Part shown: positions 41,042 through 49,398 of the stretch, piece after piece
Layout: each line of letters begins with the position of its first letter
Numbering within the stretch: position 1 is the first letter of the stretch
Assembly: GCF_000423945.1 (NCBI RefSeq)
Contig: NZ_KE384116.1
Span: forward strand, 130,879 to 194,878
DNA length: 64,000 nt
From: Butyrivibrio sp. XPD2002
GTDB lineage: Bacteria; Bacillota; Clostridia; Lachnospirales; Lachnospiraceae
Direction: 5' to 3'
Position numbers and translations under genes: made by a program
The notes under the pieces: model-generated
What the model saw: only the letters and a program-made list of their open reading frames with translations
What the model was told of the DNA's origin: nothing
Databases searched by the model: none

Positions 41042-43279
41042 ATGGGGACTATTTTTATAAAGGTTATTGAAATGAGCATAGCAGCCGCATTTCTGATGGC
41101 TGCGGTTATTCTTCTTAGATTTCCGCTTAAGAAGGCGCCCAAGTGGTTTATGGGCGTTCTGTGGGCTATAGTTGCGCTGAGGTTGGCGCTCCCTTTTCAG
41201 ATCGAGACGAAGCTTGGCGTTATGCCGAATATCGCCGGAGTGATCGAAGGCTACTTTAATGAGAGCGGAATCACAAACGCAGCTACTTCTGTTACGAATC
41301 ACATTTATACACCTGACTCAAATGTGGGCTATGTGGCTGAATTTGAGCCGAATACTTCTGTTGATGCTGATGAAGAGATAATAGATTATCTTCCAAATGA
41401 GGAGATCATCACGACCACTATAGCAGACGGAAGCATGAGCAACCTGGCCGACAGGAAGGATCTGTTTATCAGATTTCAGATGATATGGCTGTTTGGTCTT
41501 ATGGTGGTTATCGCATACGCTGTTTTCAGCTACATCTCTATATGGAAAAAGACCAGAGCTTCAATAAAAATGGGTGGTAATGATAGGGTTTTCATCTGCG
41601 ATGAGATTGATACACCTTTCATATTGGGAATAGTAAGGCCGTCAATCTATCTGCCCTCGGGTCTTGATGATGAGACTAGAAGAAATGTCCTTGCCCATGA
41701 AAAGGCTCACATCAGAAGGGGAGACCATCTTCGCAAGCAGTTTGGATTCGTTCTTCTGGCAGTGCACTGGTTCAATCCGCTTGTGTGGGTTTCATATATG
41801 CTGTTTTGCAAGGATATCGAGCTTGCCTGCGATGAGCGCGTAATAAGTCACATGTCTCTGGATGAAAAGAAGTCCTATGCCAATTCGCTCCTTCTTTGCA
41901 GTACGCATCAGAAGCTTATTCTGGCGTATCCGCTGGCTTTTGGTGAGGTCGGAGTAGGAACGAGAGTAAAGCAGATTTTCAATTATAAAAAGCCTACCTT
42001 CTGGCTTTTGGTGCTTCTTGTGATGATAAGTGGTGCGCTGTCAGCGTGCTTCCTTACAAGCTCAGCAGATACTGATGGGGCTGCGCAGGATTCGGTTACA
42101 GCAGAGGGGCAGGATAAGAATGGAATAGATGAAAATACAACAGACGAGAGTCAAACAGATGCGGATATTCACGTTACCATGCCGGATGCTGAGAGTGATG
42201 GTTCCGAGCAGACTTCAGAGGATGCCGAAAGTAACAGCTCCAGTCATGTATTCAAATCAACTCCTCAGGATGCGCTTCTTGGACAGTGGGGTACCTGTTT
42301 CATCGACAGAAACGTTGATGGTATAATCGAGAATTCCACAGAGTTTGTCCAGAAAAAGCTTATCAGTGAGGGTGTTCTTTCCATGGACGAGGATGGCACA
42401 TACTTTGGATGGTCAAGTCCCTGGCCGGATTCACTCTCTGATAATAAAGGTCAGCCAATCTCGGTTTCGTATTTTCTTAATGATGAGGAAAAGACTGAGG
42501 CGGTCATACATTACTACGCGACAGATTCAGAGCCTCATGTGTATGTATGGATCGAGAAGATCAAGGTGGACCAGGATGAAAACGGTGACTACAAGGTTAC
42601 TGAGGAGCACCTTGATATGTACGACAGTATTGATACCTTTAAAGACTTGGAGGACGCGTACTTTAGCCACAGCATGGATAATGAGGCGATTGACTACACC
42701 AAAAACGGCTTTGGCGAATATTTAAATGACCATGCAAAGACAGATCCGGACGGCCTTTACAGCATGTATTTTGACCCGGTAGAATCCGCAAAGTATCTGC
42801 TTAATCTTTCTGATGATGAGTCAAAGGTTGTCGTGGCAAAATCAGAGGATAAGGATAACGGCACAGTTGTATCCATCAAATTTGTTAAAGAGAGCAAGTT
42901 CATGGATATTCTGATGGTTAAGCCATGGGGCGAGGATGGTATATTTGTTCCTCAGATGAAGATGCCTGCAGGCTCCTATGGCGAAAGAAATTATGAGCTA
43001 CTGGATGATACAACAGGAAGTCTGCCTGATGATGAAACCAGCTATCAGATAGCAGATGATTCCGAGAACGATTATCTTGCAGGTAATGAAGGCCCCGGGA
43101 ATTTGTTGTATACTGAAGAGACCGAGGCAAAAATCGGTACCTTACCTTTTTCAGATGATACCTCATACTTCGAGGATATCCATAAGGATAAATCCACGGT
43201 AGATGGCTACTATAAGGAAGTCGATCCTGATGGAGATAAAAAGAAAGATAAGGAAAAGGTTATCGATCTTGAAGATTAG
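41042..43279 (+). CDS. BlaR1-like M56 membrane metalloprotease with unusual long outer domain
   Basis: A 745-residue membrane protein. Segments at about 9-26, 36-51, 145-167, 235-253 and 325-343 surround the M56 peptidase domain, whose zinc motif is HEKAH at 219-223 followed by RRGDHL. After the last segment comes an acidic, low-complexity linker (about 345-405) and an outer domain of about 340 residues (QWGTCFIDRNVDGIIENSTEF; YFGWSSPWPDSLSDN). True BlaR1/MecR1 sensors end in a penicillin-binding domain with SxxK, SxN and KTG motifs; I cannot find that arrangement here. It probably senses another envelope signal and inactivates the BlaI-type repressor encoded upstream. Confidence 0.85.
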   Translation: MGTIFIKVIEMSIAAAFLMAAVILLRFPLKKAPKWFMGVLWAIVALRLALPFQIETKLGVMPNIAGVIEGYFNESGITNAATSVTNHIYTPDSNVGYVAEFEPNTSVDADEEIIDYLPNEEIITTTIADGSMSNLADRKDLFIRFQMIWLFGLMVVIAYAVFSYISIWKKTRASIKMGGNDRVFICDEIDTPFILGIVRPSIYLPSGLDDETRRNVLAHEKAHIRRGDHLRKQFGFVLLAVHWFNPLVWVSYMLFCKDIELACDERVISHMSLDEKKSYANSLLLCSTHQKLILAYPLAFGEVGVGTRVKQIFNYKKPTFWLLVLLVMISGALSACFLTSSADTDGAAQDSVTAEGQDKNGIDENTTDESQTDADIHVTMPDAESDGSEQTSEDAESNSSSHVFKSTPQDALLGQWGTCFIDRNVDGIIENSTEFVQKKLISEGVLSMDEDGTYFGWSSPWPDSLSDNKGQPISVSYFLNDEEKTEAVIHYYATDSEPHVYVWIEKIKVDQDENGDYKVTEEHLDMYDSIDTFKDLEDAYFSHSMDNEAIDYTKNGFGEYLNDHAKTDPDGLYSMYFDPVESAKYLLNLSDDESKVVVAKSEDKDNGTVVSIKFVKESKFMDILMVKPWGEDGIFVPQMKMPAGSYGERNYELLDDTTGSLPDDETSYQIADDSENDYLAGNEGPGNLLYTEETEAKIGTLPFSDDTSYFEDIHKDKSTVDGYYKEVDPDGDKKKDKEKVIDLED

Positions 43280-43330
43280 GGAGATGCAACAACCGACATC
43301 GTAATAAAAAAGAATCTAGGAGTAAGTTAA

Positions 43331-43783
43331 GTGAGAGCAGTTGTAACAAGAGTTTTATCAGCATCAGTAACGATTGACGGCAACAAGGTTGCAGATATAG
43401 GAAAAGGATTCCTGGTTCTTCTGGGAGTCCACACCAGTGACACTGAGGCTGAAGCAAAAAAGATCGCAGACAGAATCTGCGGTCTTAGAGTTTTCGAAGA
43501 TGAAAATGGAAAGATGAATATTGGTCCAAAGGACGCGGGAGCTAAGCTCCTTATAGTGAGTCAGTTCACACTTTATGCTGACTGCAAGTCCAGAAGACCA
43601 GGATTTACGGAAGCAGCAAGGCCTGAGATTTCAGAGCCTCTCTACGAGCTTGTGGTAGCTGAGTGCAGAGAGCGCGGCTTCGAGGTACAGACAGGAGAGT
43701 TCGGCGCCGACATGAAGGTGGAGTCAGTGAATGATGGCCCTGTTACGTTACTCCTTGACACAGCGGAACTGGGATCTAAATAA
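43331..43783 (+). CDS. dtd: D-aminoacyl-tRNA deacylase
   Basis: Removes D-amino acids and glycine mischarged on tRNA. The 150-residue protein begins RAVVTRVLSASVTIDG and carries both signature loops, SQFTLYADCKSRRPGFTEAA (the SQxT motif) and NDGPVTLLLDT (the cross-subunit NxGP motif). It starts with GTG at 43331, with TAGGAG about ten bases upstream. It is convergent with pyrG. In many Firmicutes dtd follows relA; that is not the case here. Confidence 0.95.
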   Translation: MRAVVTRVLSASVTIDGNKVADIGKGFLVLLGVHTSDTEAEAKKIADRICGLRVFEDENGKMNIGPKDAGAKLLIVSQFTLYADCKSRRPGFTEAARPEISEPLYELVVAECRERGFEVQTGEFGADMKVESVNDGPVTLLLDTAELGSK

Positions 43784-43803
43784 AACAGCTTTCTAAAAGA
43801 ATG

Positions 43804-43866
43804 GCCCATATAATTTTTATGCTGATTATACGCTAAGCGTAACAGAAGCAGAAAAATTATATGGGC
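43804..43866. terminator. Long inverted repeat, probable bidirectional terminator between dtd and pyrG
   Basis: GCCCATATAATTTTT (43804-43818) and AAAAATTATATGGGC (43852-43866) are perfect 15-base inverted repeats. The loop holds a further hairpin ACGCT/AGCGT (43830-43840). It lies between convergent genes. Confidence 0.75.
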
Positions 43867-43888
43867 TATTTAAATGGAAAGCGTCGGT

Positions 43889-45490
43889 TTACTTATAATC
43901 CCTGGCCGCCTTTACGAAGCCTGCGAAAAGCGGGTGCGGATTGTTAGGACGGGACTTGAATTCGGGATGAGCCTGAGTTGCAATGTAGAATGTGTTCTCA
44001 GGATACTCGATCATCTCAACGATACGGTTATCGGGAGACAGGCCGCAAAGCTTAAGGCCGTGCTCTTTTAATGCATCCCTGTAATCGTTGTTAACTTCAT
44101 AGCGATGACGATGACGCTCTGTTATATGCTCGTTCTGATAGAGAGAATATGCCAGGGTGTCTTTTTCTAATGTGCAGGGATATGAGCCAAGTCTCAGTGT
44201 ACCGCCGAGGTCCTCGCCTGTTGTGTGATCAGGTAAAAGAGCGATGAGCGGGTGAGTGGTTCCTGCATCGAACTCAATTGAATGAGCATCATCATATCCT
44301 AAAACGTTTCTTGCAAATTCGATTATTGCGAGCTGCATTCCAAGGCAGATGCCGAGGAAAGGAATCTTGTTTTCTCTTGCGTATTTGATGCAGGTGATCA
44401 TTCCTTCGATTCCGCGATCGCCGAAGCCGCCGGGAACGATGACACCGTTAACATCTGCTAACGCTTCTTCTACATTCTCATCAGTAATAGTTTCTGAATC
44501 AATCCACTTTATCTTAACTTCTCTTTTAGCAGCGATTCCGCCGTGCTTTAATGCTTCCACAACGCTAAGGTATGCATCGTGAAGCTGAGTGTATTTTCCG
44601 ACAAGAGCGATGTTGACAGTCTCCTCAAGAGAGTAGAGAGTGTCTACCATGTGTTGCCAGTCGTCCAGATCAGGCTCTTTGCATTCGAGGTTCAGGCACT
44701 CGAGAGCAACCTCTGCCAGGTGCTCCTTCTCCATTGCAAGGGGAGCCTCATATAAGTATTTAAGGTCAAGGTTGTTAAGTACGTTTTTGCTGGGAACGTT
44801 ACAGAAAAGAGAGATCTTTTCCTTGGTCTCCTTATCAAGCTCGACTTCGCTTCTGCAGACGATTACGTCAGGCTGAAGACCCATTCCCTGGAGAGTCTTA
44901 ACTGCCATCTGTGTGGGCTTGGTCTTGATCTCCTGAGAGCAGCGAAGATATGGAATAAGGGATACGAGGATGATCATTGCATTTTCATGTCCTACCTCGT
45001 GCTGGAACTGCCTGATTGACTCAAGGAAGGGCTGAGACTCGATGTCACCTACGGTTCCGCCGACCTCGATGATTGCGATATGTGTGTCGTCGTTCTCGTA
45101 GTTTCGATAAAAACGACCTTTTATCTCATCTGTTATGTGGGGTATAACTTGGACAGTATGTCCGCCGTAATCTCCACGTCTTTCTTTGTGAAGTACTGAC
45201 CAGTAGATTTTACCTGTGGTCACGTTAGAATTCTTATCGAGGCTCTCATCGATGAAGCGCTCGTAGTGTCCAAGATCCAGGTCGGTTTCTGTTCCGTCCT
45301 CGGTAACGAAAACCTCACCATGCTGAATGGGATTCATGGTGCCGGGATCCATGTTGATATATGGATCAAATTTTTGCATGGTAACTTTGTAGCCTCTGGC
45401 CTTTAAAAGTCTTCCCAGTGAAGCAGCAGTGATTCCTTTTCCTAATCCTGATACAACTCCGCCCATAACAAAAACATATTTTACAGACAT
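43889..45490 (-). CDS. pyrG: CTP synthase
   Basis: Makes CTP from UTP, ATP and glutamine. The 533-residue protein has the synthetase domain (KYVFVMGGVVSGLGKGITAASLG-type start; KFDPYINMDPGTMNP; EDGTETDLDLGHYERF) and a C-terminal class I glutamine amidotransferase domain with the nucleophile in GICLGMQ and the partner His in QAHPEF. AGGAGG precedes the ATG on the minus strand. A terminator-type leader lies between promoter and start. In Bacillus pyrG is controlled by attenuation through extra G additions at the 5' end; here the initial bases are different (no G run), so another mechanism is likely. Confidence 0.98.
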   Translation of the reverse strand: MSVKYVFVMGGVVSGLGKGITAASLGRLLKARGYKVTMQKFDPYINMDPGTMNPIQHGEVFVTEDGTETDLDLGHYERFIDESLDKNSNVTTGKIYWSVLHKERRGDYGGHTVQVIPHITDEIKGRFYRNYENDDTHIAIIEVGGTVGDIESQPFLESIRQFQHEVGHENAMIILVSLIPYLRCSQEIKTKPTQMAVKTLQGMGLQPDVIVCRSEVELDKETKEKISLFCNVPSKNVLNNLDLKYLYEAPLAMEKEHLAEVALECLNLECKEPDLDDWQHMVDTLYSLEETVNIALVGKYTQLHDAYLSVVEALKHGGIAAKREVKIKWIDSETITDENVEEALADVNGVIVPGGFGDRGIEGMITCIKYARENKIPFLGICLGMQLAIIEFARNVLGYDDAHSIEFDAGTTHPLIALLPDHTTGEDLGGTLRLGSYPCTLEKDTLAYSLYQNEHITERHRHRYEVNNDYRDALKEHGLKLCGLSPDNRIVEMIEYPENTFYIATQAHPEFKSRPNNPHPLFAGFVKAARDYK

Positions 45491-45500
45491 ATAACCTCCT

Positions 45501-45552
45501 AAAAATAAAAAAGGCGCAAAACAGTGAGAGGTAGCCCTACTGTTTTGGCGCC
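45501..45552 (-). terminator. pyrG leader terminator/attenuator
   Basis: On the minus strand the arm at 45552-45539 pairs with 45525-45513 over 13 bp with one bulged G, followed by a T-rich stretch. It lies immediately before the ribosome binding site. The 5' side overlaps the shared AAGGCAATGGCG motif. Confidence 0.85.
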
Positions 45553-45569
45553 ATTGCCTTTACTAACCT

Positions 45570-45598
45570 ATGTTAGTTTTTTTTAGAAATGATGTCAA
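45570..45598 (-). promoter_or_regulatory. pyrG promoter
   Basis: On the minus strand TTGACA (45598-45593), 17-base spacer, TAACAT (45575-45570). The leader motif AAGGC starts nine bases after the -10. Confidence 0.82.
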
Positions 45599-45640
45599 TA
45601 CTTTTGGGGGCATAAATAAGGTAATATTAATTCTGTTATC

Positions 45641-45669
45641 TTGACACGGGAAAATACATAGTTTAAATT
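45641..45669 (+). promoter_or_regulatory. dapL promoter
   Basis: TTGACA (45641-45646), 17-base spacer, TAAATT (45664-45669). The leader motif AAGGCAAAGGCG starts nine bases after the -10, as for pyrG. Confidence 0.8.
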
Positions 45670-45686
45670 AATTGAGTTAAGGCAAA

Positions 45687-45722
45687 GGCGTCTTGGACAT
45701 TGGTTCAAGGCGCCCTTTTTTA
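45687..45722 (+). terminator. dapL leader terminator/attenuator
   Basis: GGCGTCTTG (45687-45695) pairs with CAAGGCGCC (45706-45714) over 9 bp with one G-U pair, followed by six T. It ends about 30 bases before the dapL start. Confidence 0.85.
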
Positions 45723-45752
45723 CGACTTTTTGGATTTTGTGAAAGGAGCATT

Positions 45753-46967
45753 ATGGCAAAGGTTAATGATAATTATTTGAAGCTTCCAGGAAGCTATCTG
45801 TTTTCTACAATAGGAAAAAAGGTTAAGGAATTTTCAGAGAAGAATCCTGATAAAGAGATAATAAGACTTGGTATCGGTGACGTTACACAGCCCCTTGCGC
45901 CTGCGGTTATCGACGCTCTTCATAAGGCTGTAGATGAGATGGGAAATGCTGATTCCTTCATGGGTTATGCTCCTGATCTTGGTTATTCATTTTTAAGAGA
46001 GGTTATCTCTGAAAAGGACTTCAAGGCACGTGGATGTGATATTGAAGCTGATGAGATTTTCGTATCAGACGGTGCTAAAAGTGACTGCGGAAATATCCAG
46101 GAGATCTTCGGACTTGATAACAGGATTGCGGTTTGCGACCCCGTGTATCCTGTGTATGTTGATTCCAACGTTATGGCAGGAAGAACCGGTGAGTATGATC
46201 CCCAGCTTGAGCGCTTCAAGGATGTTATCTATATGAAGTGCACCAAGGAGAACGGCTTTACACCTGATATTCCGAGCGAGGTTCCGGATCTTATTTATCT
46301 GTGCTTCCCGAACAACCCCACAGGTGCGGTTATGAAAAAGGAACAGCTCCAGGAGTGGGTAGACTATGCTAACAAGCATGACTCAGTTATCCTCTATGAT
46401 GCTGCTTATGAGTCATACATTTCAGAGGCTGATGTTCCACACAGCATCTACGAGTGCGAGGGTGCAAGGGACTGCGCAATCGAGTTCAGATCATTTTCAA
46501 AAACAGCAGGCTTCACAGGACTCAGACTTGGATACACTGTTATCCCTAAGAGCTTGAAAACCGGCGGCGTTGACCTCTGGCCTTTGTGGGCAAGAAGACA
46601 TGGAACCAAGTATAATGGTGCCCCATATATTGTACAGCGAGCTGGAGAGGCAGTTTATTCTGCAGAGGGAAGAAAGCAGGTTGAGGAGCAGATCGCATAC
46701 TACATGCAGAATGCGAAGATCATCAGCGAGGGTCTTAAGGACGCAGGCTTTGAAGCATACGGCGGAGTGAACGCACCTTACATCTGGATGAAGACACCTG
46801 ACAATATGACAAGCTGGGAGTTCTTTGATTATCTCCTTGAAAAGGGCAATGTGGTTGGTACACCCGGATCAGGCTTTGGACCTTCAGGTGAGCACTACTT
46901 CAGACTCACAGCCTTTGGCAGCAGAGAGAACACTGAAAGAGCTATCGAACGCATAAAGACTTTATGA
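45753..46967 (+). CDS. dapL: LL-diaminopimelate aminotransferase
   Basis: Transfers an amino group from glutamate to tetrahydrodipicolinate in one step, giving LL-diaminopimelate for lysine and peptidoglycan. The product is a 404-residue class I/II PLP aminotransferase. CFPNNPTGAV, YDAAYE (Asp216, PLP ring contact) and SFSKTAGFTGLRLGY with the PLP-binding Lys250 are all visible. The ATG at 45753 is chosen because AAAGGAG stands at 45742-45748; an in-frame ATG at 45693 lies inside the leader terminator. The gene is divergent from pyrG and shares with it a terminator-type leader. Confidence 0.96.
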   Translation: MAKVNDNYLKLPGSYLFSTIGKKVKEFSEKNPDKEIIRLGIGDVTQPLAPAVIDALHKAVDEMGNADSFMGYAPDLGYSFLREVISEKDFKARGCDIEADEIFVSDGAKSDCGNIQEIFGLDNRIAVCDPVYPVYVDSNVMAGRTGEYDPQLERFKDVIYMKCTKENGFTPDIPSEVPDLIYLCFPNNPTGAVMKKEQLQEWVDYANKHDSVILYDAAYESYISEADVPHSIYECEGARDCAIEFRSFSKTAGFTGLRLGYTVIPKSLKTGGVDLWPLWARRHGTKYNGAPYIVQRAGEAVYSAEGRKQVEEQIAYYMQNAKIISEGLKDAGFEAYGGVNAPYIWMKTPDNMTSWEFFDYLLEKGNVVGTPGSGFGPSGEHYFRLTAFGSRENTERAIERIKTL

Positions 46968-47009
46968 TAAAATGGATTTAAATCATTTTTATGTAAAGTT
47001 GATGGTGTT

Positions 47010-47810
47010 ATGAATAACGATAAGATATTGCTTGGCAGAATAAGAGATCTGGCAAGAAGAGCATATGAAAATAATTATGTTACGCACACGGAGTTTTTAT
47101 CAGGCTCAGAGCTGTATGATGTGAAATCCATGTGCGTGGCAAATAGTATGATCACCGGAGATAATCAGATCGAGGGTGTGGATTACTGCGTATACGGAGG
47201 CACATCAGAGGCGGAGAGGTCTGTGATGTGCTTTCTTCCGTCTTATCTTGATGCGGAAGGATTCCTTCTTCAGGAGGAGGTGGACCCGGAGGTTATCAGC
47301 TGCATTCTGATAGAGCCTGTAAACAGAAAGTTTGCGGATGAGCTTACCCACAGAGACTTTTTGGGAGCGCTTATGAACATGGGCATCGAGCGCAACAGGA
47401 TAGGCGATATCATGACTGACCAGACCAGGGCCTACGTCTTTGTCATGAAGGAGGTGGCGCAGCTTATTTGCGATGAGCTGTGCAGGATAAAGCACACTAC
47501 CGTGAAGTGCAAAGAGGTGCCTGCTAAGGAATGCGATATCGTTCCTGAATACAAGGAGCTTGAGGGTACGGTTTCTTCCGAGAGACTTGACGTTATCCTG
47601 GCCCTTGTATATAAGCTCAGTCGCAGCAAGGCTCAGGAGCTTGTTGAATCGGAGGCTGTTTTCATAGATGGGAAAACTGCGTATTCTGCAGGTTATGACT
47701 TAAAAGAAGGTGCCAGGGTATCCGTTCGTGGGTATGGGAAGTTCGTTTATGACGGTGTCCAGAAATCCACCCGTAAGGGCAGGCTATCTGTGAAAATAAA
47801 GAAATATTGA
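47010..47810 (+). CDS. YlmH-like S4-domain RNA-binding protein
   Basis: A 266-residue protein. The N-terminal part (about 1-170) resembles the YlmH fold (DFLGALMNMGIERNRIGDIMTD is typical), and the C-terminal S4 domain covers about residues 185-245 (SSERLDVILALVYKLSRSKAQELVESEAVFIDGK). YlmH (RqcP2) binds the 50S subunit and takes part in ribosome-associated quality control in Firmicutes. It usually lies in a cell-division cluster near divIVA; here it follows dapL after 42 bases, which is an unusual place. The ribosome binding site is weak. Confidence 0.88.
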   Translation: MNNDKILLGRIRDLARRAYENNYVTHTEFLSGSELYDVKSMCVANSMITGDNQIEGVDYCVYGGTSEAERSVMCFLPSYLDAEGFLLQEEVDPEVISCILIEPVNRKFADELTHRDFLGALMNMGIERNRIGDIMTDQTRAYVFVMKEVAQLICDELCRIKHTTVKCKEVPAKECDIVPEYKELEGTVSSERLDVILALVYKLSRSKAQELVESEAVFIDGKTAYSAGYDLKEGARVSVRGYGKFVYDGVQKSTRKGRLSVKIKKY

Positions 47811-47893
47811 GAATGTATTAAATCATTTTTTGAGGGTATTTTTACATTTTGTTGCAAATATGTCATATTTTATTATCATACACAGTGAAGGCA

Positions 47894-47902
47894 TGGTATA
47901 AT
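47894..47902 (+). promoter_or_regulatory. Extended -10 promoter upstream of the BTAD regulator
   Basis: TGGTATAAT, with TATAAT at 47897-47902. The region 47811-48016 holds no gene; it is AT-rich and contains this promoter and a leader of about 110 bases. Confidence 0.55.
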
Positions 47903-48016
47903 TATTGTCAATTGGAATAATATATTCTAACTTTTAAACGGATTTACACAGAAAGGGAGAAGGCATTGTTGTTATAAGAGCTTTGGGGGAAGCTACATCA
48001 ATGTTATGTGTGGGAA

Positions 48017-49255
48017 ATGAAGAAAACGAAGCTTTATATCAAAACATTAGGCGGGTTTGGCATTGAGTGCAATGGCAAAGAGATTACTCTTGGAAGAAAT
48101 CGTGCATCCAAGTACATTCAGCTGGTTGCAAGAGTGTTTACTGCAGGCGCGGCCGGAGTGAAGAAGGAAGACCTTCAGGATGACATCTATTCAGAGGATC
48201 TCAGCGTTAAGAGCAATCTCAATAACAGTATGAACAACCTGATTTATCAGTTCAGAAAGGTTGCTGAGAAAGCAGGCATTCCCGGAGGCAATGTGATTGC
48301 CTTCATAGATGGCATGTACAAGACTGACCCCAACATTGACGCTAACGCTGATACCGTTGAGTTTCTTGGTTATATAAGCAGTGCCAAGAAAGCGACCAAG
48401 GACGCAGATAAGGCGATCAATTACAGAAAAGCCTTCGATATATATAAGGGAGATTTTCTTCCGGAGCTCAATGAGCTTTACTGGATTTCCAAAAAGAGTG
48501 AGGATCTCAGAACCGTATATGAAGAGTGCGTGGATTTCCTTGCAGAGTACTACATGACAAATGGCGACTATGAGAATATGGCTCATATTTTCCATAATGC
48601 ATCTGAGATCGATCCTGACTGTGAGTGGCAGGTGGGCGAGATCAATGCGTACAGACTCATGAAGGATTACCGCAAGGCTTACTCTCTCTATGAGGAGATG
48701 ATCAGATACTACGCTGAGGAGCTTGGAATCACTCCCACAGAGAATATGCAGAACTGCTACCAGGAGCTTCAGGATGCAGCGTTCTCAGGCCAACAGGGCG
48801 ACGAGGATGACGCGGCTGGAGAGAACTCTCTGAAAAGTGGTCTTATTGACGATGAAGAGGAAGAAGGCGGACCGTATGAATGCCTTTACCCTGAAATGAG
48901 TGCTTCCTACCATATTTTAAGCAGAAATATGGAGAGACACGGTCTCACAGTTTTCCTTCTGCTTCTTACTATCGCTGACTATGAAGGAAAAGAGATCAGG
49001 CAGGAAGAGAAGGCAGAGAGAAGAATGGAGTCCCTCAGGGATGCCATAAATGATACGCTTCGTCACGGCGATGCTTTCTGCAGATTTTCAAGGACTCAGT
49101 ATCTTGTGCTTCTTACGGGAACAGGTGTTGAGGAATGCATGCTCGTTCACAGAAGACTTCAGGATAAACTGAAGGTACTTGCAGGTCCCAGAGCAACCTT
49201 AAATTACAGAATTATCTCCTACGCAGACATGACCGCAGAGGGCCAGTACGTATAA
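48017..49255 (+). CDS. BTAD-domain transcriptional regulator with degenerate GGDEF-like C-terminus
   Basis: A 412-residue protein. The N-terminal winged-helix region (about 1-95: IKTLGGFGIECNGKEITLGRNRASKYIQLV) and a bacterial transcriptional activation domain of tetratricopeptide type (about 100-255) give the SARP/AfsR-like layout. After an acidic linker (about 258-290) the C-terminal 115 residues read ILSRNMERHGLTVFLLLLTI then RHGDAFCRFSRTQYLVLLTG. This resembles a GGDEF domain in which the catalytic motif has been lost. GTG at 48008 is an alternative start; neither has a good ribosome binding site. Targets are unknown. Confidence 0.78.
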   Translation: MKKTKLYIKTLGGFGIECNGKEITLGRNRASKYIQLVARVFTAGAAGVKKEDLQDDIYSEDLSVKSNLNNSMNNLIYQFRKVAEKAGIPGGNVIAFIDGMYKTDPNIDANADTVEFLGYISSAKKATKDADKAINYRKAFDIYKGDFLPELNELYWISKKSEDLRTVYEECVDFLAEYYMTNGDYENMAHIFHNASEIDPDCEWQVGEINAYRLMKDYRKAYSLYEEMIRYYAEELGITPTENMQNCYQELQDAAFSGQQGDEDDAAGENSLKSGLIDDEEEEGGPYECLYPEMSASYHILSRNMERHGLTVFLLLLTIADYEGKEIRQEEKAERRMESLRDAINDTLRHGDAFCRFSRTQYLVLLTGTGVEECMLVHRRLQDKLKVLAGPRATLNYRIISYADMTAEGQYV

Positions 49256-49398
49256 AGTAACTTTTTTTCAAATTATTTAGAAATTTGTGGGCTTTTTGCA
49301 GTAACATAATAAAAGCTTTACAGATAGTTTATAATTTGTTGAATGTTAGTGATATAATTGTAATTGAGGGGGCATAATGGTTATTTGGAGGAATGCCC

